Of a DNA stretch of 64,000 nucleotides, positions 45,423 to 53,808 are shown one piece after another. The position numbers and the translations under genes are program-made. The notes under the pieces are model-generated. The model was not told where the DNA came from, did no database searches, and was given only the letters and a program-made list of their open reading frames with translations. This DNA comes from Rhizobium sp. CIAT894 (GTDB lineage Bacteria > Pseudomonadota > Alphaproteobacteria > Rhizobiales > Rhizobiaceae), in contig NZ_CP020952.1 in assembly GCF_000172795.2 (NCBI RefSeq), forward strand, positions 186,001 through 250,000. The letters are read 5' to 3'. The first letter of the stretch is position 1; each line of letters opens with the position of its first letter.

Positions 45423-46754
45423 GTGGCAGCCTGGCAGATGAAGCCGGCAGGCCGGTTACTGGTTGCCGCCAATGTTGTCGACCGGTTGATTTCTCTAGTG
45501 CTCATCATCTGCGGTCACTGCACCTTTCTCTTGAACGGAACGCCAAAATTGGAAGCCCTCGAAAAACAATCCACACTCAGGCAGTTCGTTTCGTCTCCCC
45601 TCTATCTAGGCGCAGCAATCGCCATGTTCCTGTCTGGCATCGGGATGTCGGCCGCAGCCCCGCAAATTGTTTTGTTCCTCCTGAGAGAACTTAATGCGCC
45701 GATTGCCGCTGCAGGCCTCTTCTACTTGACCAACTTGGCAGCACCTATTGCCGGTTATGCGATCGGAAGCTTCTCCGATCGAACAGGTGACCGGCTTGGG
45801 CTTTTTCGCATATGCGCCCTTTTAGGTTCCATCGGCTGGGCCGGGATCGCGCTCTCGATCAGCAGTTGGATGCCCTTTGTGATCAATGCTGCCGTGCTGG
45901 CATTTTCAGGAGCAGCCGCCTCGCAGCTTTTTGCTGCGATTCATGACGACATCCAAGCCAGGGAGACGGTGGCGAGTGACGACATTGTTTCCATCGTGCG
46001 TATGGCGCTCACTGCCGGCTGGGTTGTCGGTCCCGTGGTGGGGACGTGGATAACCGCGCAGTTCGGAATTCGCGCCATGCTATGGTTTACCGCCTTGTGC
46101 TTTCTCCTTCAAATTGCCCCTTTAGGCACACTCGCCACCCCGTCGCTGGAAAAAGGGTTTGGAACAACGGCAAGGCCACTTCGCCAGCGAAATCTAAAGG
46201 AGATGCTCCCTCTCCTGGGTTTCACTGGTCTCTTCGTCCTCGTCTACGCGGGAGAGTCGATCAAATATGGCTTCCTTCTGTTGTATATGGACGAGGGCCT
46301 TGGTCTTGATGCTGCTACACGCGGGGCTGTCATCGGAATTCAGCCTCTTGTAGAGCTGTTGATTATGCCATTTGCCGTCCTCCTCGCACGTAAAATAGGT
46401 ATGCTTTGGCTAATGTGTGGCGCTGCGATCCTTGGAGTTCTCGCCAACATCTGTTTTGCGGCTTGGAGCAGCGCTATGGGTATGTTCGCCGGGCAAATCC
46501 TCATGGGCGGCGTGTGGGGCGTATTTGCTGCATTGGGAATTATTGCCGCGCAACGATTGCTTCCAACGGCTGTGGCAACGGCGTCAGCCATCTTCATGAG
46601 TTCTACCGCGCTCAGCAGCGCGCTTGGCGGAGCCGCAGGCGGATTGGGTGTTGCCCAGTTTGGTCTTCCACATGTGTTTCTCTTGCCCGCGGTCTTTTCC
46701 GCTGTGGCCGTTATAGGGCTGGCGTGCATGGCGAGGTCTATGAAGCTCCCATAG
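45423..46754 (+). CDS. MFS transporter, sugar-efflux (SET) type
   Basis: 443 residues as called from a GTG at 45423; a later start is possible because the first membrane helix of the family aligns from about residue 55 (SSPLYLGAAIAMFLSGIG). About twelve helices, with the loop SFSDRTGDRLGLF as the MFS motif. SET proteins export sugars or analogues. It may relieve accumulation of an intermediate. Confidence 0.8.
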   Translation: MAAWQMKPAGRLLVAANVVDRLISLVLIICGHCTFLLNGTPKLEALEKQSTLRQFVSSPLYLGAAIAMFLSGIGMSAAAPQIVLFLLRELNAPIAAAGLFYLTNLAAPIAGYAIGSFSDRTGDRLGLFRICALLGSIGWAGIALSISSWMPFVINAAVLAFSGAAASQLFAAIHDDIQARETVASDDIVSIVRMALTAGWVVGPVVGTWITAQFGIRAMLWFTALCFLLQIAPLGTLATPSLEKGFGTTARPLRQRNLKEMLPLLGFTGLFVLVYAGESIKYGFLLLYMDEGLGLDAATRGAVIGIQPLVELLIMPFAVLLARKIGMLWLMCGAAILGVLANICFAAWSSAMGMFAGQILMGGVWGVFAALGIIAAQRLLPTAVATASAIFMSSTALSSALGGAAGGLGVAQFGLPHVFLLPAVFSAVAVIGLACMARSMKLP

Positions 46755-46822
46755 CTCTGGGCAAGCGTCATTCAAAGAAAAGGTGAGAATGTCATTGTTG
46801 GATCGGCGAGAAGGTTGAGGAC

Positions 46823-47587
46823 ATGACAGGAAAAGTTATAGCGCTGCAGCTGTATTCGGTTCGGTCACTAGGCCCGCTCGAAGAGCAGTTGGCTGCGACT
46901 GCTGGGGCGGGTTTCAAGGCCGTCGAACTCTTGGAAGAGCATTTGGCTGAGCCCCGGGTGCTAAAAGCCATGCTGGACGCACACCATCTGTTGGCGCCGT
47001 CCGCCCATGTGAGTTATCCGGCATTGCGGAATGGTCTCGTGCGGTTGATTGACGTATGTGAACGGTGCCAGATCAAACATTTATTTGTCCCAGGCGTTGC
47101 GTTTGATGCGTCAAGGAGTAGCGCCCGTGGCTGGCGCTTTATGGGATCTGAATTGGCTCATTTAGCTGAGAGATTGCACGGTGCCGGGATCGGACTTGGC
47201 TATCACAATATGCGCCAAGACTTTTTGCCCCTCGCGGATGGGCGCATTGGCTTCGAGATCTTGATGGCGGCCGCCCGAGGAAGCCCATTGAAGTGGCAGG
47301 CGGATATTGCCTGGATGAACCGAGCGGGAATCAACCCGGCAGATTGGTTGAAAAGATATCGGGGCATCCTCGTATCGGCTCACATCAAGGACGCGGCGCC
47401 CATTGGAACTCACGAGGACGAAGACGGATGGTCTGATGTTGGTGGTGGAACCATGCTATGGCCGTCGCTATGGAAGACAGCAACCGAGTGTGGCGCCTGG
47501 TTGCTCGTTGTTGAGCACGACAATCCGCGCCAACCACTGGAATTTGCCAAACGAAGCCTGAGCTACCTTAATCGATTCAACACTTGA
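46823..47587 (+). CDS. Sugar phosphate isomerase/epimerase-like TIM barrel
   Basis: 254 residues of the AP-endonuclease-2 type: IALQLYSVRSLGPLEEQL at the start, GAGFKAVELLE, metal-ligand candidates in GLGYHNMRQDF, DIAWMNRAG, SAHIKDAAP and VVEHDNP. Family members isomerise or epimerise keto-sugars, or act as 3-keto-glycoside lyases. It complements the Gfo/Idh enzyme of the same operon. Confidence 0.85.
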   Translation: MTGKVIALQLYSVRSLGPLEEQLAATAGAGFKAVELLEEHLAEPRVLKAMLDAHHLLAPSAHVSYPALRNGLVRLIDVCERCQIKHLFVPGVAFDASRSSARGWRFMGSELAHLAERLHGAGIGLGYHNMRQDFLPLADGRIGFEILMAAARGSPLKWQADIAWMNRAGINPADWLKRYRGILVSAHIKDAAPIGTHEDEDGWSDVGGGTMLWPSLWKTATECGAWLLVVEHDNPRQPLEFAKRSLSYLNRFNT

Positions 47588-47625
47588 GAGCTACACGCTC
47601 ATGCTGGGCATGGAGGACTTACATT

Positions 47626-48012
47626 ATGGTCTTGGAATATCGGATTGATCACTTTTCGCTACTAGTCAAAGACCTGGCGCGAAGCATCGTATTCTATACT
47701 GACGTTTTTGGTTTTGAGGTCATTGATGAAACCAGCAATGAGAAGATCCGCTGGCTCAAGATCGGCGGCAACGACACAATCCACTTGAGCGAAGGCGATA
47801 CATCGACCACTTCCCTCAAGAAGGACACCCACTTTGCCTTGCGCGTGAAGGACCTCGACGTATTTCTCACGGACATGCAAAACCGGGAGATCGCGTATTA
47901 TGATTGGCCAGGGAATATCAACACGGTCGGCGAACGGTTCGACGGGTTTCGACAAGTCTATATTCAAGATCCCGACGGATACTGGATTGAGGTCAATAAT
48001 CACGCTCGTTGA
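47626..48012 (+). CDS. VOC-family dioxygenase/lyase-like protein
   Basis: 128 residues from the ATG at 47626, behind GGAGG. A single VOC domain: RIDHFSLLVKDLARSIVFY and YIQDPDGYWIEVNNH, with metal ligands His near 8 and Glu near 123. Last gene of the locus. Function unknown; may be an epimerase, lyase or glyoxalase in the same pathway. Confidence 0.8.
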   Translation: MVLEYRIDHFSLLVKDLARSIVFYTDVFGFEVIDETSNEKIRWLKIGGNDTIHLSEGDTSTTSLKKDTHFALRVKDLDVFLTDMQNREIAYYDWPGNINTVGERFDGFRQVYIQDPDGYWIEVNNHAR

Positions 48013-48472
48013 TGCCTCCTCGCCGCTGTGCTGTTTTCGGTAGATGTCGCGAGCCCGTGCATAATAGACGCCGTGCCTGAACTCTTTCACCTGTCGACTA
48101 CTTTGGTTGACGACCGCTTTTTGCTTGCGGCCAACAGCCGCTGTCGCAAGAACTCCAATGAGCAGTCTGAACCTTCGTGCGATTTCTGACTTGATCGGCG
48201 GCGCTAAGCCGGGACATCTCAAGGCCCCAGTGAAGTGGCTCGTCTTCGAACGCGTTTTCAGCAAACTCGGCACCCCCAAAGACCGAAGCAGTTTGCGCGA
48301 CAATTTAATGTGAGTTGGCGATGCGGTTGGTCACGCAAGTCAAGCCCATTCGCCCGCAGAGAAACTGGAACCTTAAGCGACGCACAGTGAAGCACTTGGC
48401 ACGACTGCGTGACCATTGAGGCGTAGGCTTGCGAAATTGTGGTAGCGCCGCGCCAGATGTAAAAGAGAGGAT
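48013..48472. other. Gene-poor stretch
   Basis: About 460 bases with no supported gene. A leftward frame near 48013-48303 and a rightward one at 48107-48313 lack recognised motifs. They may be remnants, as the base composition does not differ obviously from the neighbours. Confidence 0.4.
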
Positions 48473-48557
48473 GAAAGCCTTAACCGCGATGGCCGCCGTA
48501 CTTCACCAGATCAGGTTCTTGCGGCAATAGGCCATCGCTACTCCTCCCTAGGCTTTC
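48473..48557. other. Nested inverted repeats, candidate structured RNA
   Basis: Outer arms GAAAGCCT/AGGCTTTC (48473-48480 and 48550-48557) enclose inner arms GCGATGGCC/GGCCATCGC (48486-48494 and 48530-48538), with a short GCCG/CGGC pair inside, all perfect. Read leftward, AGGGAGGAG precedes a ten-codon frame MAYCRKNLIW. No known RNA family fits fully. Either strand could be the transcript. Confidence 0.5.
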
Positions 48558-48560
48558 AGC

Positions 48561-48612
48561 GGGCTTTCCCAAAGCCCACTTTGCTGCCGTTGAGGTCGCC
48601 TCAACGGCAGCA
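48561..48612. other. Two adjacent perfect hairpins
   Basis: GGGCTTT-CCC-AAAGCCC (48561-48577) and TGCTGCCGTTGAGG-TCG-CCTCAACGGCAGCA (48582-48612, a 14-bp stem) follow the nested repeat. No clean T run follows on either strand. They may terminate leftward or rightward transcripts or be palindromic repeat units. Confidence 0.6.
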
Positions 48613-48669
48613 GTTTCTCCCTCCGCCGCAGAAAACCAGCTGGCGCAGCAGCCGATCTTTTTCGATGCG

Positions 48670-48702
48670 TTTTACTGCATGTTTTACTTGATTTTCTGCA
48701 TG
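48670..48702. promoter_or_regulatory. Three direct repeats upstream of the HAD-DeoR operon
   Basis: TTTTACTGCATG (48670), TTTTACTTG (48682) and TTTTCTGCATG (48692) are spaced 10-12 bases apart and end about 42 bp before the first start codon. DeoR-family repressors bind such tandem repeats, and two DeoR genes lie in the operon. Confidence 0.5.
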
Positions 48703-48744
48703 AATGCGCCCATATAGGCATAAACACGCACCTGGAGCGCATTT

Positions 48745-49371
48745 ATGGGACCGTCGTCTGTCGTTTTCGATATTGGGGGCGTTCTGATTGACTGGAACCC
48801 CCGCTACCTCTATCGCAAACTCCTGCCTGACGAGGAGAGCGTGGAAACTTTCCTTCGCGATGTCTGCAGCAACGAGTGGAACCAGCAGTTTGACGCCGGC
48901 CACGTCTTCTCCAAGGGAATAGAAACACTGGCCGCGAAGCATCCCGAAAAGGCTGAGCTCATCTCCGCGTTTTGGGGACGGTGGCAAGAAATGCTCGGTG
49001 GCGAGGTTCCCGGTACTGCCGATATCTTGCGGCGCCTGAAGCGTGAACAAATACCGGTCCACGCTATTTCAAATTGGTCGGCTGAGACGTTTCCGATCGC
49101 GACCACACTCTACCCCTTCCTTGACCTCTTCGATGTGCTTGTCGTCTCGGGCCGGGAAAGGATAATCAAGCCAGGACAGGAGATCTTCCAACTTTTCCTG
49201 GAGAGGTCCGGCCTTGCTGCAAAGGAATGCATCTTTATCGATGACAGCGCAGCAAACATCGCAGCCGCCGACAAGCTCGGCTTCCATACCGTCCGCTTCT
49301 CAACGGCCGAGGATCTTGAGAGGCGACTTGTCGCGCTCGGTCTGCTGTCGCAAACCGGTTCGCGCTCATGA
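48745..49371 (+). CDS. HAD-superfamily hydrolase (YihX-like)
   Basis: 208 residues. Motif I VFDIGGVLIDWNP, motif II ISNWSAETF, Lys in IIKPGQEIF, and motif IV FIDDSAANIAAA. The YihX-like subgroup dephosphorylates small sugar phosphates such as glucose-1-phosphate. First gene of an operon with two DeoR regulators and a GH3 protein; overlaps the next gene (ATGA). Confidence 0.85.
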   Translation: MGPSSVVFDIGGVLIDWNPRYLYRKLLPDEESVETFLRDVCSNEWNQQFDAGHVFSKGIETLAAKHPEKAELISAFWGRWQEMLGGEVPGTADILRRLKREQIPVHAISNWSAETFPIATTLYPFLDLFDVLVVSGRERIIKPGQEIFQLFLERSGLAAKECIFIDDSAANIAAADKLGFHTVRFSTAEDLERRLVALGLLSQTGSRS

Positions 49372-50186
49372 AGAAGAGACCCGAGACCGTGCCTGCGTCC
49401 TCTCCCGAAGAACGCCAGGCCATTCTGCTCGAGAGGATCAATCAGCAGGGCCGTGTGCTCGCGACAGCAATTGCCCGCGAACTCTGCGTTTCCGAAGATT
49501 CGATCCGGCGCGACTTGAAGGAACTCGTCGATGCGGGGTTGGTGCAGCGCTTCCACGGCGGCGCGATGCGTCTTTCCGCACCCGTCCTCGATTTCAGGCG
49601 GCGAGAAGTTTTGGATGGACCCGACAAATCAGCCATTGGGCGCGCGGCGGCTGCCAGCATTCCTGACGACGTCACAATTTTTGTCGATTCCAGCACGACC
49701 GTTCTCCATTTCTTGCGCAATCTGCCGCCGTCGTTGCAGGTAAGGATCCTGACGACGTCGGTCGACATCGCCGCCGCCGCACTCGACCATCCGATCGCCG
49801 ACGTTACAATCCTCGGGGGCGGCAAACTCAACCGCCTGACGCGGAGCGCCACCGGAGCGCTCGCAGTCGAGGCCGTCCGGAGCGTTCGCGCAGATATCTG
49901 CGTTCTCGGGACCTGCGGGGTCGACGAGAAACTGACACTGAGGGCCGACGACATCGAGGATGCCTTTTTGAAGGCTGCGATGATCAAGGCGGCTGGGAGG
50001 ACGCTTCTCCTAGCCTCACACGAAAAGCTCGGCCTCAATGCCACATACGAAGTCGCGCCAATCTCGACGATATCAACGCTTTATACCACAGCGACGAATG
50101 AGCCGATGATCTCGAGGATAAGAGAGGCTGGCGTCGAGGTTGTCGAGGTCGGCTCGAAATCGGACAATTTTAAGGGAGGAAAATAA
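49368..50186 (+). CDS. DeoR-family regulator
   Basis: 272 residues: HTH about 25-75 (GRVLATAIARELCVSEDSIR then RDLKELVDAGLVQRFHGG) and a C-terminal sugar-phosphate sensing domain with FVDSSTTVLHFLRNLP and LGTCGVDEKLTL. DeoR repressors respond to phosphorylated sugars, which fits the HAD phosphatase partner. Confidence 0.88.
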   Translation: MKKRPETVPASSPEERQAILLERINQQGRVLATAIARELCVSEDSIRRDLKELVDAGLVQRFHGGAMRLSAPVLDFRRREVLDGPDKSAIGRAAAASIPDDVTIFVDSSTTVLHFLRNLPPSLQVRILTTSVDIAAAALDHPIADVTILGGGKLNRLTRSATGALAVEAVRSVRADICVLGTCGVDEKLTLRADDIEDAFLKAAMIKAAGRTLLLASHEKLGLNATYEVAPISTISTLYTTATNEPMISRIREAGVEVVEVGSKSDNFKGGK

Positions 50187-50189
50187 CTG

Positions 50190-51191
50190 ATGAGCTTTAC
50201 AATCAATCAGGATGCCCATGCTGTTCTCCTGCCAGCATTCGCCGGCCTCGACTTCGACGATGTGATGGCGCCATTTCTTGAAAATGGCGGGTGGTCCATA
50301 CTGATCGGAGAAACGCGGGCGGAGTATGTCGCCCGATCGATGTCCGAGGATCGGCTGCGATCCGAGACGCCTGAGAATTTCGCGGCAAGCCTTGAGAAGC
50401 TGGAAAGGCTGCGGCCTGGGCTGATTGTGGCGGTCGATCAGGAGTTGGCTGGAATCGAGCGGCTCAAGGGTATCGCACCGGGGTTGCCGCGTCTCGGCGA
50501 CGCGCTGGCGATGGACAGAGAGCAGCTCGAAAGTCGCTGCTTCGAGACGGCTGTCGCCGCCCGAGCGCTCGGTGTTACACTCTTTCTCGCGCCGGTGGCA
50601 GATGTCGTGACCGGCACGAACCCGTGGCTGGAAAACCGGACCATGGGCACGAACGCGATTGCGGTCGCGCGTTTGGTAGAGGCCTTTGTGGCCGGTGTCC
50701 AACGCGCGGGCATTGCTTCAGCGACTAAGCATTTTCCAGGCTTTAACGATCTTGCAGGAGATCCCGCTGTAGAGGACGTTGTTCTTGAAACGCCGCTTGA
50801 CGAAATCTTGGGTAACGCGGCACCGTTTCGAGCCGCGATCGGCGCCGGCTCAAGGGCCGTGATGGTCGGACCGGCGGTTGTTCGCGCGATCGATTTAAAA
50901 GAGCCCGCCTGCACGTCTCCTGCGGTCATCTCGTTGCTACGAGAAGAATTCGGTTTCAAAGGTCTGATCGTCAGCGACGACCTCGACGCTCCCGCAACCA
51001 TGCGCGGTCGCTCACTTGGGGAAACAGCAATCGCGTCATTGGCCGCAGGCGCCGATCTTCTGCTCGTTGCAGGCAGCGCCGATCTTGCTAGTCTCTCTTC
51101 AGCGATAGTCGATGCTGTCAAACGCGGCACCCTCCCAGGGACGCGTCTGGCGGAAGCTGCGCATCGGGTCCGCGGGATGGGAGCGGCATGA
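50190..51191 (+). CDS. GH3-family NagZ-like protein with altered active-site loop
   Basis: 333 residues. The GH3 barrel is recognisable: GLIVAVDQELAGIERLKG, FLAPVADVVTGTNPWLENR, SATKHFPGFNDLAGDP, and nucleophile region GFKGLIVSDDLDAP. In NagZ enzymes the loop reads KHFPGHG followed by a D-S-H segment carrying the catalytic His; here both histidines are missing. The nucleophile Asp remains. It may be a hydrolase with a different acid catalyst, a phosphorylase, or a binding protein. No signal peptide. Confidence 0.85.
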   Translation: MSFTINQDAHAVLLPAFAGLDFDDVMAPFLENGGWSILIGETRAEYVARSMSEDRLRSETPENFAASLEKLERLRPGLIVAVDQELAGIERLKGIAPGLPRLGDALAMDREQLESRCFETAVAARALGVTLFLAPVADVVTGTNPWLENRTMGTNAIAVARLVEAFVAGVQRAGIASATKHFPGFNDLAGDPAVEDVVLETPLDEILGNAAPFRAAIGAGSRAVMVGPAVVRAIDLKEPACTSPAVISLLREEFGFKGLIVSDDLDAPATMRGRSLGETAIASLAAGADLLLVAGSADLASLSSAIVDAVKRGTLPGTRLAEAAHRVRGMGAA

Positions 51192-51282
51192 CCGCATCTC
51201 GCGACAAATCCTCTCCCACCGCCGGCGATCACCGTTCGTCCGCCGTCGTGCCCTCACCATCGAAGAACTGCGGTTTATTGCC

Positions 51283-52050
51283 ATGAAGGTCGCGCTTTCC
51301 CTGTCGCGTCGAGAGATGATCGCCATGCGATTGGCCGATGGGCAAAACGTTGTCGCCGCATCACTGGCGGTCGAATTTGATGTGTCTGAAGACGCAATCC
51401 GGCGCGATCTTCGCCTGCTGGCGGCAGAAGGCCAATGCAGACGGGTCTATGGCGGCGCACTTCCGATAAAGGAACCCGCTCAACCCCTCTCGATGCGGCT
51501 GGAACAGGACGTGGACGAGAAGCATAGAATTGCTCGCGCCGCAGCTCGGACGATTGAGGAAGGCGAACTCGTATTCCTGGATAGTGGCAGCACCAACGTC
51601 GCGCTGGTCGACTATCTTCCCACCGATCGACAGATCGCAGTGGCGACAAATTCGATCGACGTGGCTTTTGCCGTGAAGGTAAAGGCGGCGCATCCTCTGA
51701 TCTTGGTGGGCGGACTGGTCGATTATGCGATAGGCGGCAGCGTCGATGCCGCGGCGGCCTCTTTTCTCGAAAACACCATCGTGGATCGGAGTTTTGTCGG
51801 AGGCTGCTCCGTCTCGGCCGATTATGGAATTCGGGTCCATGACTTTGGTGAAGCCCAGTTTAAAAGGGCCCTAATCAAGAGCAGTCGAACCAGCGTCGTG
51901 ATGGCCACTTCGGGGAAATTCCGTGAACATGCTCCGTACAGGATCGGCGGCGCCGGAGACATCGATGATTTGGTCATCGACGAGACCCTCGTCTCCAGCG
52001 AAGGCGATGCCCTTGAGCGGGCGGGCTATCGGATCATCCGCGCCGACTAA
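51283..52050 (+). CDS. Second DeoR-family regulator
   Basis: 255 residues from the ATG at 51283; longer frames extend left to 51112 but overlap the GH3 gene. HTH about 6-55 (AASLAVEFDVSEDAIRRDLR), then FLDSGSTNVALVDYLP and GGCSVSADYGIRVHDFGEA of the DeoR sensor domain. A tandem pair of DeoR genes flanking a GH3 gene is unusual. The start lacks a strong ribosome site. Confidence 0.82.
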   Translation: MKVALSLSRREMIAMRLADGQNVVAASLAVEFDVSEDAIRRDLRLLAAEGQCRRVYGGALPIKEPAQPLSMRLEQDVDEKHRIARAAARTIEEGELVFLDSGSTNVALVDYLPTDRQIAVATNSIDVAFAVKVKAAHPLILVGGLVDYAIGGSVDAAAASFLENTIVDRSFVGGCSVSADYGIRVHDFGEAQFKRALIKSSRTSVVMATSGKFREHAPYRIGGAGDIDDLVIDETLVSSEGDALERAGYRIIRAD

Positions 52051-52053
52051 CAC

Positions 52054-53490
52054 TCAAACCCGCCGAAGCCTGATAGGCTGCGTCAACGACTTCACCTCGA
52101 GAGCCTGTTCGATAAGGCTCGCAGAGAGGCTGCTGTCCTCCTCCAGCAATTCCCGCATGGTCCTGCCGGTGGAGAGTATCTGCCTTGCGAGCTCTGCCGC
52201 CTTCTCGTAACCGATGAGCGACGTTAACGCGGTTGCAAGCGCCGTACCTGCTTCAAGACTGTGCCGGCACGTCTCCTCATTGGCGACAATACCGGCGACG
52301 CATTTGTCGGCCAATGTGTAAAAGGCGTTCGTCATCAATGATATCGACTGAAGAAGATTGAAGACGATAACAGGCTCGAAGGCATTCAGCTGCAGCTGGC
52401 CACCTTCCGCAGCCATGGTGACGACGAGATCAGAGCCGATAACCTGAAAAGCCACCTGGTTGACCATTTCGGGGATGACGGGGTTGACCTTGCCAGGCAT
52501 GATCGAGGAGCCGGGCTGCATCGGCGGCAGCGTGATTTCCCCAAAGCCGCCGCGAGGCCCGCTCGACAGGAGCCGAAGGTCATTGCAAATTTTCGATATC
52601 TTGACGGCGGTTCGTTTCAAGGTACCGGAAAACAGGACGAAAGCACCGGTATCCCAACACGCTTCGACAAAGTCGCTGGCCGGCCTCAGAGGCACACCGG
52701 CGATAATTGCCAGCTCAGCGATCGCGGTTGAAGCATAGCGGGGGTCGGCGGTGATCCCCGTGCCGATTGCAGTACCGCCGAGGTTGACCTCGTGAAACAG
52801 TCCAACCGCCTCAGTCAGCCGTGACATATCTTCACGCAAGGTCACTGCAAAGGCCATGAATTCTTGGCCGAGCGTCATAGGAACGGCATCTTGAAGTTGG
52901 GTCCTGCCGAGCTTCAAGATGCTCCCGAACTCCCCTGCCTTGCGGTCAAACGAGGCCGAAAGGTATTCCAGCGCGTCTAGCAATTTCCGTGTCGAAAGGA
53001 CGAGGGACAACCGGATCGCGGTTGGATAAACGTCATTGGTCGACTGAGACAAATTGACATCGTTGTTTGGATGAATGACGTCAAATCGCCCGCGCGGCAG
53101 ACCAAGGTGCTCGAGCGCGCGATTTGCGATCACCTCATTCATATTCATGTTGGTGGATGTGCCGGCGCCGCCCTGGAAGACGTCGAGGACGAACTGATCG
53201 GCAAACAACCCTTCGGCAACCTCGTCGCACGCGCGGAGGATCGCGTCCTTTTTGTCTTCCGACAGGTCCCCAAGGATAAAGTTGGCGCTGGCTGCTGCCT
53301 TCTTAACATAGGCGAGAGATCGGATAAGGTCGGGGTAGTGGCCGATCGGAATGCCGGAGATCTGAAAATTTGCGATCGCGCGCGCCGTCTGAGCCCCATA
53401 ATAGGCCGAAGCCGGGACCGGGACATGCCCGAGTGAATCCGCCTCGAAGCGAATGCTCGATGCTTCAGGCACCAGTGCTGCGTCTTCCAT
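52054..53490 (-). CDS. aspA: Aspartate ammonia-lyase (fumarase/aspartase family)
   Basis: 478 residues, normal aspartase length. TSTNMNMNEVIANRA, HPNNDVNLSQSTND and the family signature GSSIMPGKVNP are intact, giving the catalytic Ser loop. Converts aspartate to fumarate and ammonia. It is convergent with the second DeoR gene (3 bp apart) and stands alone, so is not clearly linked to the sugar operon. Start at 53490; distinguished from class II fumarase only by overall resemblance. Confidence 0.85.
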   Translation of the reverse strand: MEDAALVPEASSIRFEADSLGHVPVPASAYYGAQTARAIANFQISGIPIGHYPDLIRSLAYVKKAAASANFILGDLSEDKKDAILRACDEVAEGLFADQFVLDVFQGGAGTSTNMNMNEVIANRALEHLGLPRGRFDVIHPNNDVNLSQSTNDVYPTAIRLSLVLSTRKLLDALEYLSASFDRKAGEFGSILKLGRTQLQDAVPMTLGQEFMAFAVTLREDMSRLTEAVGLFHEVNLGGTAIGTGITADPRYASTAIAELAIIAGVPLRPASDFVEACWDTGAFVLFSGTLKRTAVKISKICNDLRLLSSGPRGGFGEITLPPMQPGSSIMPGKVNPVIPEMVNQVAFQVIGSDLVVTMAAEGGQLQLNAFEPVIVFNLLQSISLMTNAFYTLADKCVAGIVANEETCRHSLEAGTALATALTSLIGYEKAAELARQILSTGRTMRELLEEDSSLSASLIEQALEVKSLTQPIRLRRV

Positions 53491-53808
53491 CTTCCGTCCT
53501 CAATGGCTGTCGATGAAGAATAATTCAGCAATCTGCTCGATCAAATTTCGCTGCGGTAATAAGCGATGAGCAGTATGACGCAAGTAACGCGAAGGATCGC
53601 AGGCCTTCCGCGTTGGCATTCAACAGACATTCGACCTGCAAAGATTCGTGCTCACCGTGGCTCTTGGCTGCGGGCCACTGCGCCAATGCATGCCCTTCGC
53701 ATATTGACGCAATGAGATAATCATTTTGCGCCGATAATCGCACCATCGCGCAATTTATTTGGCGCGCCCGAAATGGCTTGATGTAATCATCTCCATCATT
53801 CGGGATCC
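53491..53808. other. Intergenic region between divergent aspA and the 53809 gene
   Basis: No gene seen. GAGATAATCAT and CCGATAATCGC near 53715-53750 form an imperfect direct repeat of GATAATC that might be a regulator site. Promoters of both flanking genes must lie here. Confidence 0.35.

Noticed and set aside
48391..48410. Sigma-54 promoter at TTGGCACGACTG
   Set aside because: The TGGCAC half is present, but the TTGC part at the required spacing is missing, and no gene follows closely.
48473..48557. TPP riboswitch on the minus strand, because of GAACCTGATCTGG
   Set aside because: Only this 13-base stretch matches the thi-box; the CTGAGA half and the closing stem of the family are missing and no thiamine gene follows.
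48486..48557. yybP-ykoY (manganese) riboswitch on the minus strand, because of GGAGGAGTAGCG
   Set aside because: The first loop resembles the consensus, but the second conserved loop and the four-way layout are absent, and no transporter lies downstream.
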